Program-made: the position numbers and the translations under genes | The notes under the pieces: model-generated | Databases searched by the model: none | The model's input: only the letters and a program-made list of their open reading frames with translations | Told to the model about the DNA's origin: nothing | Shown here: one piece after another, positions 36,601 to 51,600 of the stretch | Numbering within the stretch: the first letter of the stretch is position 1 | Layout: the number at the start of each line of letters is the position of its first letter | Origin: Platycnemis pennipes | Lineage: Eukaryota > Arthropoda > Insecta > Odonata > Platycnemididae | Length of the DNA stretch: 64,000 nt | NCBI GenBank assembly: GCA_933228895.1 | Contig: OW121855.1 | Coordinates: 39,074,698 to 39,138,697 of the forward strand | Reading direction: 5' to 3'

Positions 36601-39600
36601 GTGAATAACAATTTTGTTAGTGATGGGATACCACAGGGTTCATTCTGGAAGGGTTTTCAAAAAAAGAAGTTTTAATTATATTTCTTAAATATATTTTGTG
36701 GTTTGCCTATTTCCGTGATTGCAATGGTAGAATTATCGCAGATTATCTTTGCAGTGCCTAATAGTTAGTTTAGGAAGGTAACCTGTAGGTAAAGCTATTC
36801 TTACCTTCGGAATAATGTATCCTCTGAACTCAATATCCTTCATTGCAAGCAATGGGGCATGAGGAACAGACATTGGAACTACAGTACTCAAACGCAGTAT
36901 TTCCAACACTGTTGCTTCAGTGTATGGTATATAATGACTGAAAAAAAAACGTACAAAAATGTCTCAGTATTTAAAGTAATTTATGTATTTCACTTCGGAA
37001 ATTTCAAGTTAAAGAACTTTTTTCAACATCATGTTAGACTTTTGTCTTTTCATTTCATAATATTCAATATTTGTGACCTCTGCTACAATCAAGTAGAATA
37101 CATATAGCATATGTTTCTTTTGAAGAGAATTTAGTCCTTACTCATTTTTATGTCATCACAACTCTTTCAGCCATAGATTAAAGATACATAATATATTACT
37201 TCCTTGAAATACCTTAATACTTCAAATAGTAATATCCCTACTTCCAAACTGGCAATGGATCTGGATTACATGTGATGAATTGAAATTAAAGCTATAATAA
37301 TTAGGATGTTGAGTAGTAATTAGGATTTTCATGCACAATGAATTTTCTAGTAGCATGGAATCTGGTTGTGCTCAATAAGAAATTCTATTAATTATATTAT
37401 GTATTTATTATTTGTGATTAATTTTTGCATTTTACTATACTAATGGAGAATTTTAATGGTACATGTGAAATCGTAATTGCATCCTTATAAATTAGGTAAT
37501 TGTAGTAATACAAACCTGTCCCTGTCCTTGAAAGAGGGAAATCTGTCTTTACCAATAACATCATCAAGCTCTTGCTGAACTTTTTGCTGTACATCAGGGT
37601 TGAGGATCATGAAGAGTAGAGAGAACACAATGGTGTTGAAAGTGGTGTCATATCCCGCGAAAAACAAATCTCTGCCAATTCCAATTAGCTGTCTGTCTTT
37701 CAATCGAAACAAAAGAATATTACTAGCTGACATCAGTCACGGCTGAAATTTCATTTTTTTGAGACACATTATTGACATTCACTACCAATATCAATTGAAA
37801 TGAAAATGTATATCTATACATATATTTTTAAAACATAGGAGAAATTTGCTTTTAAGGAAGGTTCTTAAGTTTTATTATTTTGAAGACATTTTAATATATC
37901 TGGTCCCAGTTGCTCTAGTCAATTTTAGTATGTATTGAGAATAGTGAGGATGGTTAAAATAGGGGGGACCCCTAAATCACCTTTTTCTTTTCATTTATTT
38001 TACTTCATAAAACATCACAACATCACTTTTTAGATTTGGATACCCTGACATAGAAAAAAGATTTCTAAGTATTGTAGTGTTTAAATAACTATGAAATCCT
38101 ATCTGTAATATTTTCATGACATTAGGTATCAAATGCTTTTTCAATCCTTGAAATATTAATATCTAAACTCAATATCTATGCTTAAAGGTTCAGTGATAGT
38201 TTCAGTATTCATGAATAATATTTCTTCATTTTTTAAATCCTACCTCATGGACTAGAATTGAAATAGAATGAACTGGAAAAGAGGTATAGTTTTTTATAAA
38301 GCTCTTGGCACATGAGCAGAAACACATTATGGACATATTATAGTCTATTTTCAAGAATGACTTCCTCAATATGGCTTATATTTCCTTCCATTTCCATCCC
38401 CCCTCAAGGAGCCAATTGATGGTTTACGTTTGCCTTCCCCTCCAAGTTTCCTCCACGGAGTGCACCCTCCATTCACCACCATTCCACACATTTAGAGGCT
38501 AGGTGCTTTCAAACAAGCTAAATGTGGTTTGTCACATTTTCTTCTGCACATAGAGGCTTGTGAAAAATCAGGATACTGAAGCTACCCTCTTTGCCCTGTT
38601 AGTGGTTTTAGTGTAGCCAAAAGCCTCTAATTATTCACATATGGTTTTCTTTCTTCAGAGAAACATGCAAGTAATTGAGTTTGCTGGACAGAAGTTTCTA
38701 AAAATCTGATATTTGGGGGCCACCCAAACAGCATAAAATGTCTAATGATGAACAAATCATTTCTTTAGGATAAATAGATGACATTTATTGCTCTATGTAC
38801 TTTTTATATATGACTAGATACAAGTATATGTATGTATAGTGAACTATGAAACAGATTAGTATTAGATACAAATGATGTGTGAATCCTTACAAAATCATTC
38901 AGAATCTAGATATTCGTTTTTCTGAGCTTTTATAATTCAGCATTTGGGATATTACAGACCAAAATAATCAGGAAAATTGCTTAATTCATACTTAGATCTA
39001 TGATATCAGAAATATAATTTTCACTTGAATCAAGTTAATGGAAATTGAATTAACTTTTGAAATTCATGGGCATAGATTTACCTGTGAACGTTGAGTTTGG
39101 ATCATCCGCTCTCTTCATCATTTCGGTTATATAAATATCTATGAAATCTCTAGGATATTCAGGATCAAGACTTTTTTTGTGTTCCTCTATATGGGACTGA
39201 AATTCAATGAAATAGAACACTTTTAGTTCCATATTAGTGCTTGACTCTGGCTGTAGTCTTAATAGTGCAGTTATGCTAGTGGTGGCTTGTAGTCATAGAT
39301 AAGTAATGGAATTTATTAGCAATTAGATCTTTTTTGGAAGATTTGTAAGTATAAGGAAAAATTATTTTTGTTCATCTAATTTTACATGCCAAAGATTTTT
39401 TAACAACTTAGAAACTAGCATTTTGGGTTGAATAATGTTCATAGTTCTTATGGTGACAACGATGATTTAGAAAGTTTAGGTATTCAAGATATAATGTATT
39501 TTTAATGATGCCCTTTTCCTGGTAATTCTAAAATTGAGTATACTCTAACATGGGGTGTCTTAGCCGTTAATAATAGCTTTTTGCATTTTTATTGGAGTAG

Positions 39601-42600
39601 TTCAGTTCAGATTGGTATATCCAAAATTTTTTTTGCAAATAGGGAATAATCTAGGTGCGAAGGTTTCCGTGGCATCACTCAGATGTTCTCTGCATATTGG
39701 GTTCTGCGTCCATGTATTTTGTTACCCCTAGTCAACATACGTGGTATTTTTCGAATTAACGGTTTCCATGCCCTGCTGAGGAAATACCCAGGGTCCCAAT
39801 TTAAGGTGTACCCAATCTAAGGTTCCCAGGCAAGGAAGGATTTAAGGTCCCGATCCCAATACTCATTTGCTTTGGAGACCAGTCGAGCCTCATCAAAGAA
39901 GATGATGTGATCTTTTGATAGGCTATGTTCAGCCAAGGCAGATTTTTCATGGGTGGAACAACCTAATACACCTCCTGTGCTCTTTTATTCAGGATGCGGA
40001 TAAGTATACATCGGAGAGACATCGCATGATAGAGACCCGAATAAAAGCTTTATGAGAGAATGCCCTGCAAGCTTCATTGCTCTGAGGACGATGGAGGAAT
40101 GTTCCATTGAAATGTCCGCAACCCAAAATCTCTCTGATTGAAACCTGAAAGTCATTTATTAGTGCATAAAATGTTTTCTCAAAGTAATATATATTGTTGA
40201 AAAAATTAAGTATAGTGGCCAAAGGCTAATGTGGTGACCAAAACATATTTTTCTGAACAATCAACCATTATGTTTTGAGAAAATAATTAATAAGTATTTT
40301 TCGTGTTTGTCCTTATTCAGAGAGATTAAAAATATAGACCAGGTAATGTTTTTTCACTTTATTTACAAATTATCTGGTGTAAAACTCAACATTGTTCCAT
40401 TCAACAAACTTTGGCAACAAACAACAAGTCAAGTTGTTCTCAGTTATTCAATTTCAGCTTGAGTATCTTGAAGAATTCGTGCAAATGCATTCATCTGAAT
40501 TTATTCAAAATCTTCTGGTGGTGCATAGGCATGTCTTTCATCACACCAAAGTATTGTAATGTTGTTTGGAAGCTACATATATTATCCTGATTTTTTGTAA
40601 AACTTCATCTCTCTTTTTATGTATTCTTGTTAAAAAAACTAACAAATTATCAGGCCATCTTCTGATATGCTACAACAATGCTTTGAATTGGGGAAAAATA
40701 GCAGCTTCGTAAAGCTTAAGATGTCGTACAGGAAAGTTTTGATTTGTGGGCAAAGTCATCCCATGTAGTTGAAGTCTCCCACATTATGGTACTGATAAGA
40801 ATATAATATTACAGTGAAACCTCTCACTTACGGACATTAACGGTCCTAGAAAAGTGTCCATAAGTGAGAGATGTCCGTAAGTTGGAGTTGACCTAAATAA
40901 ACTCATTTTTACGCATCGTTTTACCATGCAAATATTATACTGTAGGAATTTAAAGCAGCTGAAAGAAATCCTTTTATTTCAAATATCACTTCTTAATAAT
41001 TTAAAATAAATTGCTAATAATAAAACAGTGTAATGCATTTACTCACATATGTATGTATATTTAAAATTCTCGAAACATCTGCACCTTATAATATGTAGGC
41101 ATACATACAAATACATATATAGCTCACTTTGGCATAAAGAAATCATTGATTTTGCTTTGATTATTTATTTTTCTAACAAATTCTTTTTCAAACTATAACT
41201 GTACATCAATGATGCCTCGCTGTTGCCTTCTGAAATACAAAATTTTTTTAACTGTTCAATTTGATGCAATGCACCGGCATACGATACCACAAGCATCTCT
41301 TCCACTATAGGCTCAGGCTCACTGTCATCACTTTCACTGATTTCGTTGTCTCCTTCATCAAGAGTACTTTTAATAATTTCTTCCACGTCAACCTCGTGGT
41401 CCACGGTCAATAAATTAGAATCAATGCTCACATATTCAGCACTTTCACTAGCATCATTTAACAAAGAGTCTAACTGCAAGTCATTTGTGACATCTTCCAG
41501 CTCTGGTGATAATGTTAGTGAACCCTGATTTTACAAAACAATTACACACGGTTGAACTTTTTATGTTTTTGATCGCTCGATCAATCCAAAATATTGCCAA
41601 CTTTAGATAGCATGATTTTTAAAATGAACTGTCTGTAGAAGACTGAAATTTTTAATTGATGCCTTGGTCCATTGATTGTAATGCACTGGTAGTGTTAGGA
41701 GGGAAAAAATTCATTTAATATTTTTTAAATTTTAAATCGGGATGGCAAGGAGCATTGTCAAAAAATAGCAAAATCTTTCTTTTTTCTTATCCCATTTTTA
41801 TATCAAGATTTTGCAACCACTGTGTCATTATCTCCGCAGTCATCCAAGCCTTCTTATTTAATTTCCACGTAATGGACAGTTTATCTTTACTCACTCCTTT
41901 GAAGCACCTTGGATTCTCGGCTTTTCCTATCACCAGCGGTCTCAGGAAATCACCTTCCATGTTAGCTCCCAGAGACTGTCAGCCTCTCCTTTGATGCCTT
42001 CCCTCCAGAGCATTTTTCTGATTTTAGTGCCAGGGTTTTGTTAGGTAAGGCCCTAAAGAACAATCCCATTTCATCTGCATTGTAGATGTCCCTGGGTTTA
42101 TAGTTTTCCAGTAGCATAGGTAACCTCTCAATCCACTCCATATCACCTTCTTTGCACACCTCTGCAGCCTCCCCACACACAGCTTAAAACACGATATTGT
42201 GTCTTAAGCGGAATTTTTCCAGCCACCCATTTGAGGCCTTAAAGTTCTCTATACCCAGTGCCACTCCAAGTTCAAGCGCTCTTTCTTGTAAAAGAGGTCC
42301 AGAGACACAAATTATTTGCCCTCACTTTTGTGAATCACTGGAAGAGAACAGCATCCAAATTGTTTTCCAATGGAATCACTTTTTTAGCGTTTCCATCATG
42401 AAGTTGTCCACAACTTCATGATGGTCTCCTTCTGCTTAAGAATATCCGCGATTTGAGTTTTACTCACACCAAATTGAACCGCTAATTTACGGACACCACT
42501 ATTTTCTTTATCTGCATGCTCCAACACCTGCACTTTCTCTCGTAAGGAAAGACTTTTACCCTTCGGCATGCGTAATAAAATCGAGATGCTCCCTAGCACC

Positions 42601-45600
42601 GTAAACAGTATGAAATTTCACAATGCACAAATGATGGCGAGGTGGCATAGTTGGAGAGGTTCGAAAGGTACTGAAAGTGCATGATCTGTCAAAAGCTTGG
42701 AGGTCTACATCCAACAGAAGAAGACGGCTGGTAATTGGCTGCGTATGAATCATATGCAGCCGATTGCTCGAGGGCAGCTGTCACTCTACTTGAGTCACAC
42801 CGAGCCCTCCTACGTGGCCGTGTCCCTCTTCACACGGGGCCTCCATGAGGTGCTCCTTTGTTTGGGATTAGCATTTCCAAGAAATCAATTTAGGACACCC
42901 TTTTGTTTATTTGACCTCCGCAAGTTGTGTTCTCTGTAGACTGCTGCATACAAATCATAGGCAACCGCTTGCTCTAGGATCCTACGTGCGTCTGGCCAAG
43001 GTGCTCTTTTGTTTGGGATTAGCATTTCTAAGAATGTATTCCAGGACAATCTTTTATTCCTCCACATGTGCATTTTTGTATCTTCACTGGTTTGACCATT
43101 TTTGCAGTCTTCTTTTACCCAGCTATTCATAAACGGTATTTTAGATGAAAGAACTTTCATTTTTGAGAGATGGGTCAGAAAACCCATGGCGATGGTGTCT
43201 GTATAAGAGAAAAATTGTGCCCAACAAGGTGTCTGTGTCTGTGAGAGGGAGTGTCCCTATACTAGAGGTTCGATCCTTATACAAATACATATACTTGTGC
43301 CGGGGAATTGGAAACTGTCCTTAAGTCAGATGTGTCCGTAAGTTAGAGGTGTCCGTGAACAGAGGTTTCACTGTATATGTTATTCAATGAAATTTAATAC
43401 AAATCTCTGAATATGAAAGACTATAGATTCAGATTCTGTTGAAATAAAAGTTTCAGATGCAGACCTTACCTCACATCTACTCACCAAGTTCAACAAATAG
43501 CTATGAAAGACAATGGAGATAGGGCATGGAGTTGGCTTTAAACAATGTAGAGAAAGGAATGTAAAAAAACAATAGCTGCATTTTGTACCTAATACTGCTA
43601 TGGTCAGAAATCAAGTATATGTGTGTACTTAAATGTCTTAAAAGAACCAAATCAAGTATCAAAATGCTGTCAGATAGAAATATGTTTTTGTGTATTCATC
43701 TCAGGATACCAAAGAAAAACTTAGACAAAAAGTTGCTTTGAAGAGAGATATGCTGAATTGTTCTATCTGTGGTTTTCAATTCTGTAGGTACATGTAGTTA
43801 GAGACTACCTACCTTCAGACCTAGTGTATAACCAGAAATTAGATGCAAGGGTACCTCACCTTAACAAAACACTCAAGTAGGAGCTAGATTGTCTATGAAA
43901 AATATCTTCCATTGCTGGGAATTCAGGCCCTTGAAGTGAGAGGCCATTGCTCTAACCACCACAGCAACTTGACTCCTGAATTGTTCATTTACTTCAACTG
44001 TGGTATATGTATTGTGGAATGATAATATACCCTTAATATCAAGTGCAGAATTGTTCAAGATAGGGTGTTTATGTAGAAGATTCAACCCTGGTGTTTGAAG
44101 GATTTATGATCAGTGAAATGGAAGCCATTGAAGTCTGGTGTTAGCCCCCCTGTGGGTAGGGGGATTGAGAATACTCCTGCAGTATCCTGGCTTTTCATAA
44201 CTATAAGGGCGGGGAGGCAACCCTGAAAACAAGCCATCGAGCCAGCATCCATACAGTCTTGTGGGTCAACTGGCTGTGTGCGACCATACCAGCTGGCCTA
44301 CCCACATGTTTGCCGTGTGTGGAGACCGGTAAGGAGGAGAAGGGGATACTGGAGGGTGAGGTCCACGGTTCTCAGCATGGTGTCAGATGCCTGGTATGGA
44401 CAATAGGCCGATACTCCTCTTTGGCCCTAGATTCTCTGTAAATGGGTGGCTGGGAGCTAGCCACTTCCGGTCAATCAGCTTCCGTGGTTTGACTTGGCTT
44501 CAGAAAGTATTCATACGGTTTCAGAAAGTTTACAGTGGCGAGTGCCAGGGAGTGGAGGTCTGCCTAGGGTGGTTGGAGATGTATGGGTTTGGTGTCCCTT
44601 TGCATCAAAGCTCTAACCCGAAACAGACTACCACTTCATGGGTACTGTATCCCTCGGGTAGCCCTGAGGAATGCACCAGTTAGCAGTGAGACATCCCAAA
44701 TCTGTGGCTCCATGGTGGGTGGGGAGCTAGGGTGGTCCAAAAAAACTTTTTTTTTGAAAATTTAAAGTGCGGATGCATTTTCGGGTGCAATTTTATGAAA
44801 AAAAACACCTCACAAAAATTCAGTTCCATCGCACAATATTTGACCCTGCCGAATCGCGTTTAAAAATTTTTGCTCGGATGTAGACACATTTGCCTACCTT
44901 ACAGGGGAGTTTCTACTATTTTTCGAGATTCTACCGCAGAAATAAGAGGTTACCCGAAAGAATCTTATCTTATCTTATCTGTGACGATAACGGTTTTTAT
45001 TTCGAATGAGTTTCTTAAATTTAAATGCGTCAATTTAACATATATTGACTAAGGTTCACATTATCTTTACATTTTCCTTAACCTTTTTTCTTCCGACCTT
45101 ATCGAAAATTTGCCTGTTTCTGTGCCACAAGCAGCAAGAGCCGTCTCTCACACCCATCTTTAGTGAGTTTTTCTTCAAAAGATAATCCTTGATATGTGAC
45201 ACGCCCCTTTCGGCAGTGTCATTAACAGCATTACCTAATGTGTTTGATTATATTGAAACCTTTCATCCTGTAGCCATTCTTCAGGGTCCTTTGACAAGAA
45301 GCCTTGGTCAATGCCCGTAATGTCGAAGAATCGTCGAGAATTACTGGACACAAAGTCACTCAGTTCCAGGTCCTTAATACAATGACTGGGAGGAAATTGC
45401 GCCCGGGGGCTGCAAACATCCAACCCTCCCTTTCCAAAAGAGCTAACCATCGCCCTCTTATCAGCTAAGGAAACCTTGCGGTCAAACAAAGATAAGCACA
45501 CTAATATTTCTGATAATTAGCACGAATAGTTGTAGAATTTGTTGAAAGCTGCTAGGTAGTGTTTGTCTTTGTGGCTGGCCAGGGTTTTCAGAGCTCGAGA

Positions 45601-48600
45601 TCACGCGCTGGTGCACTAGATGCAACCGGACATGTGTACCAGGAATTAATATACACGGAAGCTACAAAGCTCAAATTTAATGTTCATCGAAGATGAAAAT
45701 AGATTTTATAACGTGGGGTAGTTTCTCAACTTGAGTTGATTGCTGCAAAACATAATGATTTCATCTGCGTCTCGGACCTTCCGCAAACTACCTCGTGTTG
45801 TTGCAGCAGTGCGGTAATGCCCTGCAAGTATAATGAACATAAAGTTTTGTTTAATGCATGGCGTCATGTAAGTTCCAGAATGTGTGGTAACGTATTAGTT
45901 TGCGACATACCTTAGTCCAATGTTCTCCAATGATATTGTGGGCAATCAACAAATGGTGAAGTCGGCTTCTTCGAAACACCAATTAATTAATCAAACACTG
46001 CATCGAGGACAAGTTCAAGCATATGATGCCTGCAAGCCAGTTCCAGCAGCTCTTTCCCAAAGTTCTGTTGAATAAGAACACAGGATCCATTTACTCGTCC
46101 ACTATTTACGTTTGTGGTGTTGAAGATAAGGCCTATGACTCCTTCCTGAAGTTCCCAACTAGTCAAAAGTTGAACAACTGCAGTAGCTTCCTGAATCCCA
46201 GTGCCCTATTTGAACTCCGGAACGCCAAGAAGCTGCTCAACCTCTTCTTCAGATACTAAAATTGGCATACGATCAGTATTGGCTTCTGCATATAAAAGAT
46301 GGATTTAATATCCAATACATGGTCGAAAATGCCCACAGACTATGCAGGAGACTGTTAATGAGCAAGAGAAAAGAAAAATAAATTACGATAAATTTCTTTT
46401 CTGCTGGACAGTAGCTTTCCATCCCAATGGACGGCCAACGGAACGTCCGGATCAATCTCTTGCTTTATAAGTAGGGCAATTTCTTCTCTACATTCTGGCC
46501 GTTTTCTTTACAGTTGTGAACAGGAAGCAACTATTTGTACCCCTTGTTCCTCAAATCCCAACGATTTCACAGTGGCCCGATATACTGCTTTTATCAACCG
46601 TGTCTCACCGTGTGCCTGGCGATGCCTTTGAAATTAGCGGTGCCAGGCGTAGAGTGTCGCCTTGTGAAGAAACTCTTAAGAAGTTCTTTGGTAATTGGTA
46701 GTTTCCCATTCCCCGTCAGGTTTTCATCAAAGCAGCCACCAACAAGCCACACATTCGCTTTTCCCCGTGTAATACGCACATTACTCTTCTTAACCATTCC
46801 AACGTAAAATCACACTACCTTGTGGAAAAATAATTCACAAACACAGCTGTCTGACTCAAAAATGGCGTTCACTAATTCACCACCGCTGTTACCGCTTGCC
46901 TTCCACCATAGTCACCCGTACCGGAAGATCCGCGCAACAATACAGTCGTTATCTTGCACTTTTGTTACCGTCTTGCGCCCTTATGGGACAGTGATGAAGT
47001 CTTACATCATTTCAGGTCAATGACGCAATCTCGCATTATTTTGGGGCATGATGCCATCTTGTCCTACTGATGCAAGGACGGAGTTTACTTAGTCGCCAAA
47101 TGATAGCATTATCGCTTTGAACGTTAATTCTGGATTTCATCCTGTTATTGATGAATATAAGCGAAATATATCACGTGGTAGAAGGTTTTTCGTCCCAACA
47201 TGTGGAAACTACTATCTACTTACGATATATCTACTATTTGTCTTGGTTTTCTCATATAATCTTAGGACGCAAACGGAATCCCCTGTGGGGTAGGCAAACT
47301 GACCTACGTAAAAGCTGGAAATTTTAAAACGCGATTCGGCAGGGGCAAATATTGTACGATGATACTGATACTTTGTGAGGTGTTTTGTTTCATAAAATTG
47401 CACCCGAAAATGCATCCGCACTTCCATCTTTCAAAAAAAGATTTTTTTTGGGCCACCCTAGTGGGGAGCCCAGGGGAAGAAGCTTTCAAAAGGGATGGAT
47501 GAAAATAATCTTCCACCATGTAAAAGACCCCACGCAGACATGGGTGTGGGAGATGTTTTCAAAGGTAGTAAAAAATACCATGCGATGCAATGTCAACAGA
47601 GGGTTTGACACTTAAACATTTTCACTTTTCCTGGTTAAGAAAATACATACTATCAGCAACAGTACCGGGTGATGTTAAGTCTAAGATTAAGATATCAAAA
47701 ACTAAGAGGTGGCCCTCTGCTTATCAAAACGGCAAAAATTATGCAGAGTGAAAGATTGCTTAAAACAAAAATGTTGCACAGTAAATTCTAGACTTTTTAA
47801 ATTACTATTTTGGGAAGAGTTAAGACTTTTTCATGGTCTCAAATCATCTCATGCTGCCCTCGAGAGTTTGCCATTGGTATGTGAACTGTACTTTTTATAC
47901 AAATTTAAATTTTGCATCATTCAAGCCAGGGCATTGATTGTAGTGTCAATATAAAAGTTCAGGATACATTTACTTTATTCCATCGACCTCTGAATTTACA
48001 GTTTTAATAAAAAGTTAAGCAAAAGTAAGGCCATCAAAATCTGTGAATTTGAACTCAGACTCTACAAGAAATGTTTTAAAGTAGTTGATGCGTCATTCAA
48101 AAGATATATCAGCAATGGCTCACAAATGTTTCTGATTTATAGCATTTTTTGAAGAGCTACACTGAGCTACACTGCAGTATTTCACAAATACTTAATAGGT
48201 AATTAATCATTTTTAGCCTTCATTTTTCTTTTATTTGGTAATGCTTTTTTATAACTCAAAACTGGGAAATACATACACAGTATTTCAAGATACTTACTTG
48301 TAAAAAATCCAAAATTTCCTTTGTTTTTTTGTATCTCTTTTGTACACCAGATAGGAATGGAAAAATACGACCAAAGGTTGGAAATGCAAATTCTAGTTTT
48401 CCCCCAAGTTCAGTTTCTGCAATATTGTCCTTAATGAAACGAAGGAGTTTGCTGAGATAAGGATCAGAAAAATTGAACCTTATTCCTGCTAAAATATGCC
48501 ATATTATATTTATATTTGCTGGTCCCAGGATATCCTGGACAACAATCTGGAATCAAAATAAAATTTCACCAGTAATTTTCCCTCCTCAAAATAACTAGTT

Positions 48601-51600
48601 ACGGTTTAGTGAGTAAATAATAGTTGTATCTATATTTTATATGGTGCATATATCTAAATCTTACTTAATATCTTATATGTATACTTACTTATATATCTTA
48701 CTTAACTTTTTACCATAAGCAGAGTAACTTATTATTATTAGCTTTACACCAGAATTTTTTGCGGTTATGGAGCACTCATATTTTATTTTAAGCAACCAAA
48801 TAATACAATTGATGTAGCAGGTGCTAATTTTCTGTCTTGAGTAAGTATATATTTAAGAAAAAGCAATACACAATATTGCCATACCTTTAGAACTGAGACT
48901 TAATCATAAAGTTTGCTATTCTAAATTTCACTTTCCCAAAAAACATCCTCCTTTTGCCTTCTATATAATGGCATGCACAGTGGCTTTTGGGGTATTGGTG
49001 AATCGATTGCCATCAGAATGTTGTCCATCATTGGAGACCGATGTGTGGAATGTTGGGTCCGTGATCTAAGCCGTGCCATCCACCTGTACTGAACGCTCAT
49101 TCTCTTCTATCCTCCCTAGCTAGAAGTAATGTGTATAACTCTCTCTTGGCTATTCAAGATGCGATTGGTTTAACTCTTGATTCTGAATAAATTCTGTCAT
49201 TTGCACGAGCCTTTTGCTATATTACTTGTTCCCGACACCAAGAGCAAGAACCCACAATTATGTATGCAGGTTCGAGCCCCCGCAATAGTAAGCGGTAGCT
49301 GAATGCCTACAAATTTCATGGCCTAGGCATTCAAATCATTATTATGGCTTTTCTTCACTTGAAGCAAATTCCCCTTGGACTTATTATATTAAATATATGA
49401 GTAAACATTAACAAACTTAAATGACATAGTGGAAACTGAAGATTCTTAACAGCTTCTAAAGCCTCTATTTCTTATTGAGCCCCAAATGCTTATGTACTTA
49501 TAATGCTTATATACATATATAAGAAAAACTATAAAAAGAAGACGAGACAACGTAATGGGCAATATTTTAAGACACGATGGCCTGATGAAGACAATCGTTG
49601 AAGGAAAAGTGAATGGGAAGAATGGAAAAGGCAGGCCTCGTATGAGTTAATGTATAAAACAGGTCGTGAATGATGTGAAAGTGAGGAATTACGTTAATAT
49701 GATTCGGTTGGCCGATAGAAGAATCAAATGGAGGGCTGCGTCAAACCAAGGATTGTTGAACCATGATGATGATGATCCTGAAGTATGTTGAGGACTCATA
49801 ATGATTTGGTGTATTCTTTAGATAGCATCATGAAGTTATGATATACCTACTAGAACTTTTTTTGGTCCTAGTAAACGAATTCCACGTTAAGGTGATATCC
49901 TGAGTATGATTTGTATGCAGTGGAAGCTTCAAACTCTTAATGAAAGCAAACAGAAACTATGTAAAACTTTTATTTTTTGTTAGAAGAGCATTTCTATTTT
50001 TTTATTGTAAAACATAGTTATGAAATTAATTTCCACCAAAATGTAATGATTCTGACTGCCATGCTATTTGAGACACAATTTTGTTATTTATATTATAATT
50101 AATGTTGGAGGATGACTACATTGCCTTCGTGATTTTGAATAGATTGTCGCATAAGCTCTTTCCCATTAGGGAGAAGAATCAATGTTGACGTACTTAATAG
50201 ATTCACACAGTTTTTGTTTTTGCACCAAGTATACCATAATGAATGGCCTCTTAGTCTTTATAATGAGGCATTTTTAGTAATTTTTCACTATTTTGATATT
50301 GTCGCATAAGCTCTTTCCCATTAGGGAGAAGAATCAATGTTGACGTACTAAATAGATTCACACAGTTTTTGTTTTTGCACCAAGTATACCATAATGAATG
50401 GCCTCTTAGTCTTTGTAATGCGGCATTTTTAGTAATTTTTCACTATTTTTGATAGTTTATGTACAAAGAGGTATAAATTGATATTTTTGGTTTTATATGT
50501 AGCTATAAACTATATAGTGTATAAGCTATAGGTTCAAATTAAATGCTAATAATATTCTCATTACTCACTGGTTGGGACCATTCTCCTGGATTTTTGCCTT
50601 CAAGGCTCTTATCTATCTCAGCAAATACTGATTCTATTTCTTCAATTGTTATACTTTCCATGCTTGATTTTCCAAATCCAAAATCACGCAGATGACGGAG
50701 AGTAAACCTCCTTTGTTCTTTCCATCTTTCTCCAGATGTAAACAGAATGCCTGAAGATATAAATGCACATATTTTGGAGTCTGATTAGGTTTCAAAAAGA
50801 TTCATTCTTGAATGTTGAAGTTCTAAATATCATTTTTGGTTCTTTAAATCCCTAAAGATTGAGTAACTGCAGTAAGCATGCTTGTCATGGTGGCTTAGTT
50901 TCCAAATGAGGTAATTACAGCTGTGCAAATATATAGTGGTAGCTGGATGTGGACACAGGACACAAACCAAGGATTCTTCAGTGAAAGCAAATAATTATGT
51001 TTGTTTGTTTATTTCTGGCCTGAACTGAATGTGCACCCTACGTTCAGATTACCTTTTTCCTATTTCATATTTATTTGCATGAAATGCCTTAGAAGGTTAT
51101 TCATGCAATCCCACTCGATTATACTCTGGCAAAAGCAATAAAAACAGTACACAATTTATTAGTGACTATATATTCAGTAGCTGTGAGTTGTGTGAAAAAA
51201 AACCATGTTATTAAGGTGCTTGTGTATTACAAAGGTGTTGTTTACTAGGAAGGAAGGTTCATCTCCTCACATAATTTTTATCATTGACAATAAATGGAAC
51301 AGAGACAATGAATATCAGGTAAAATATGCTTACCATTGACCTCTTTTCTTATTCTGTGTATTGTTAACCTAGGTCTCCCTGCCAGGTCATCACGGAATGA
51401 AAGTTCCTTGATTGCCTCCAAACCAGAGACAAGGACTACAGGAGTTGAACCCATGAAGAAGCCAACTACATCACCATAAACAGCTTTCATTACAGTGGTT
51501 GATTGGTACAAATATGGACCCCATTTGCGAAGGTAATAAAGACTTCCAAATATTGGCCACTTTGGTGGACCTATAAAAGGTTATATTTTTGATAAAAACT

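Noticed and set aside
42885..43187. 100-codon minus-strand ORF inside the Tigger element as a second protein
   Set aside because: Lies upstream of the transposase start, overlaps diverged internal repeats and shows no family similarity.
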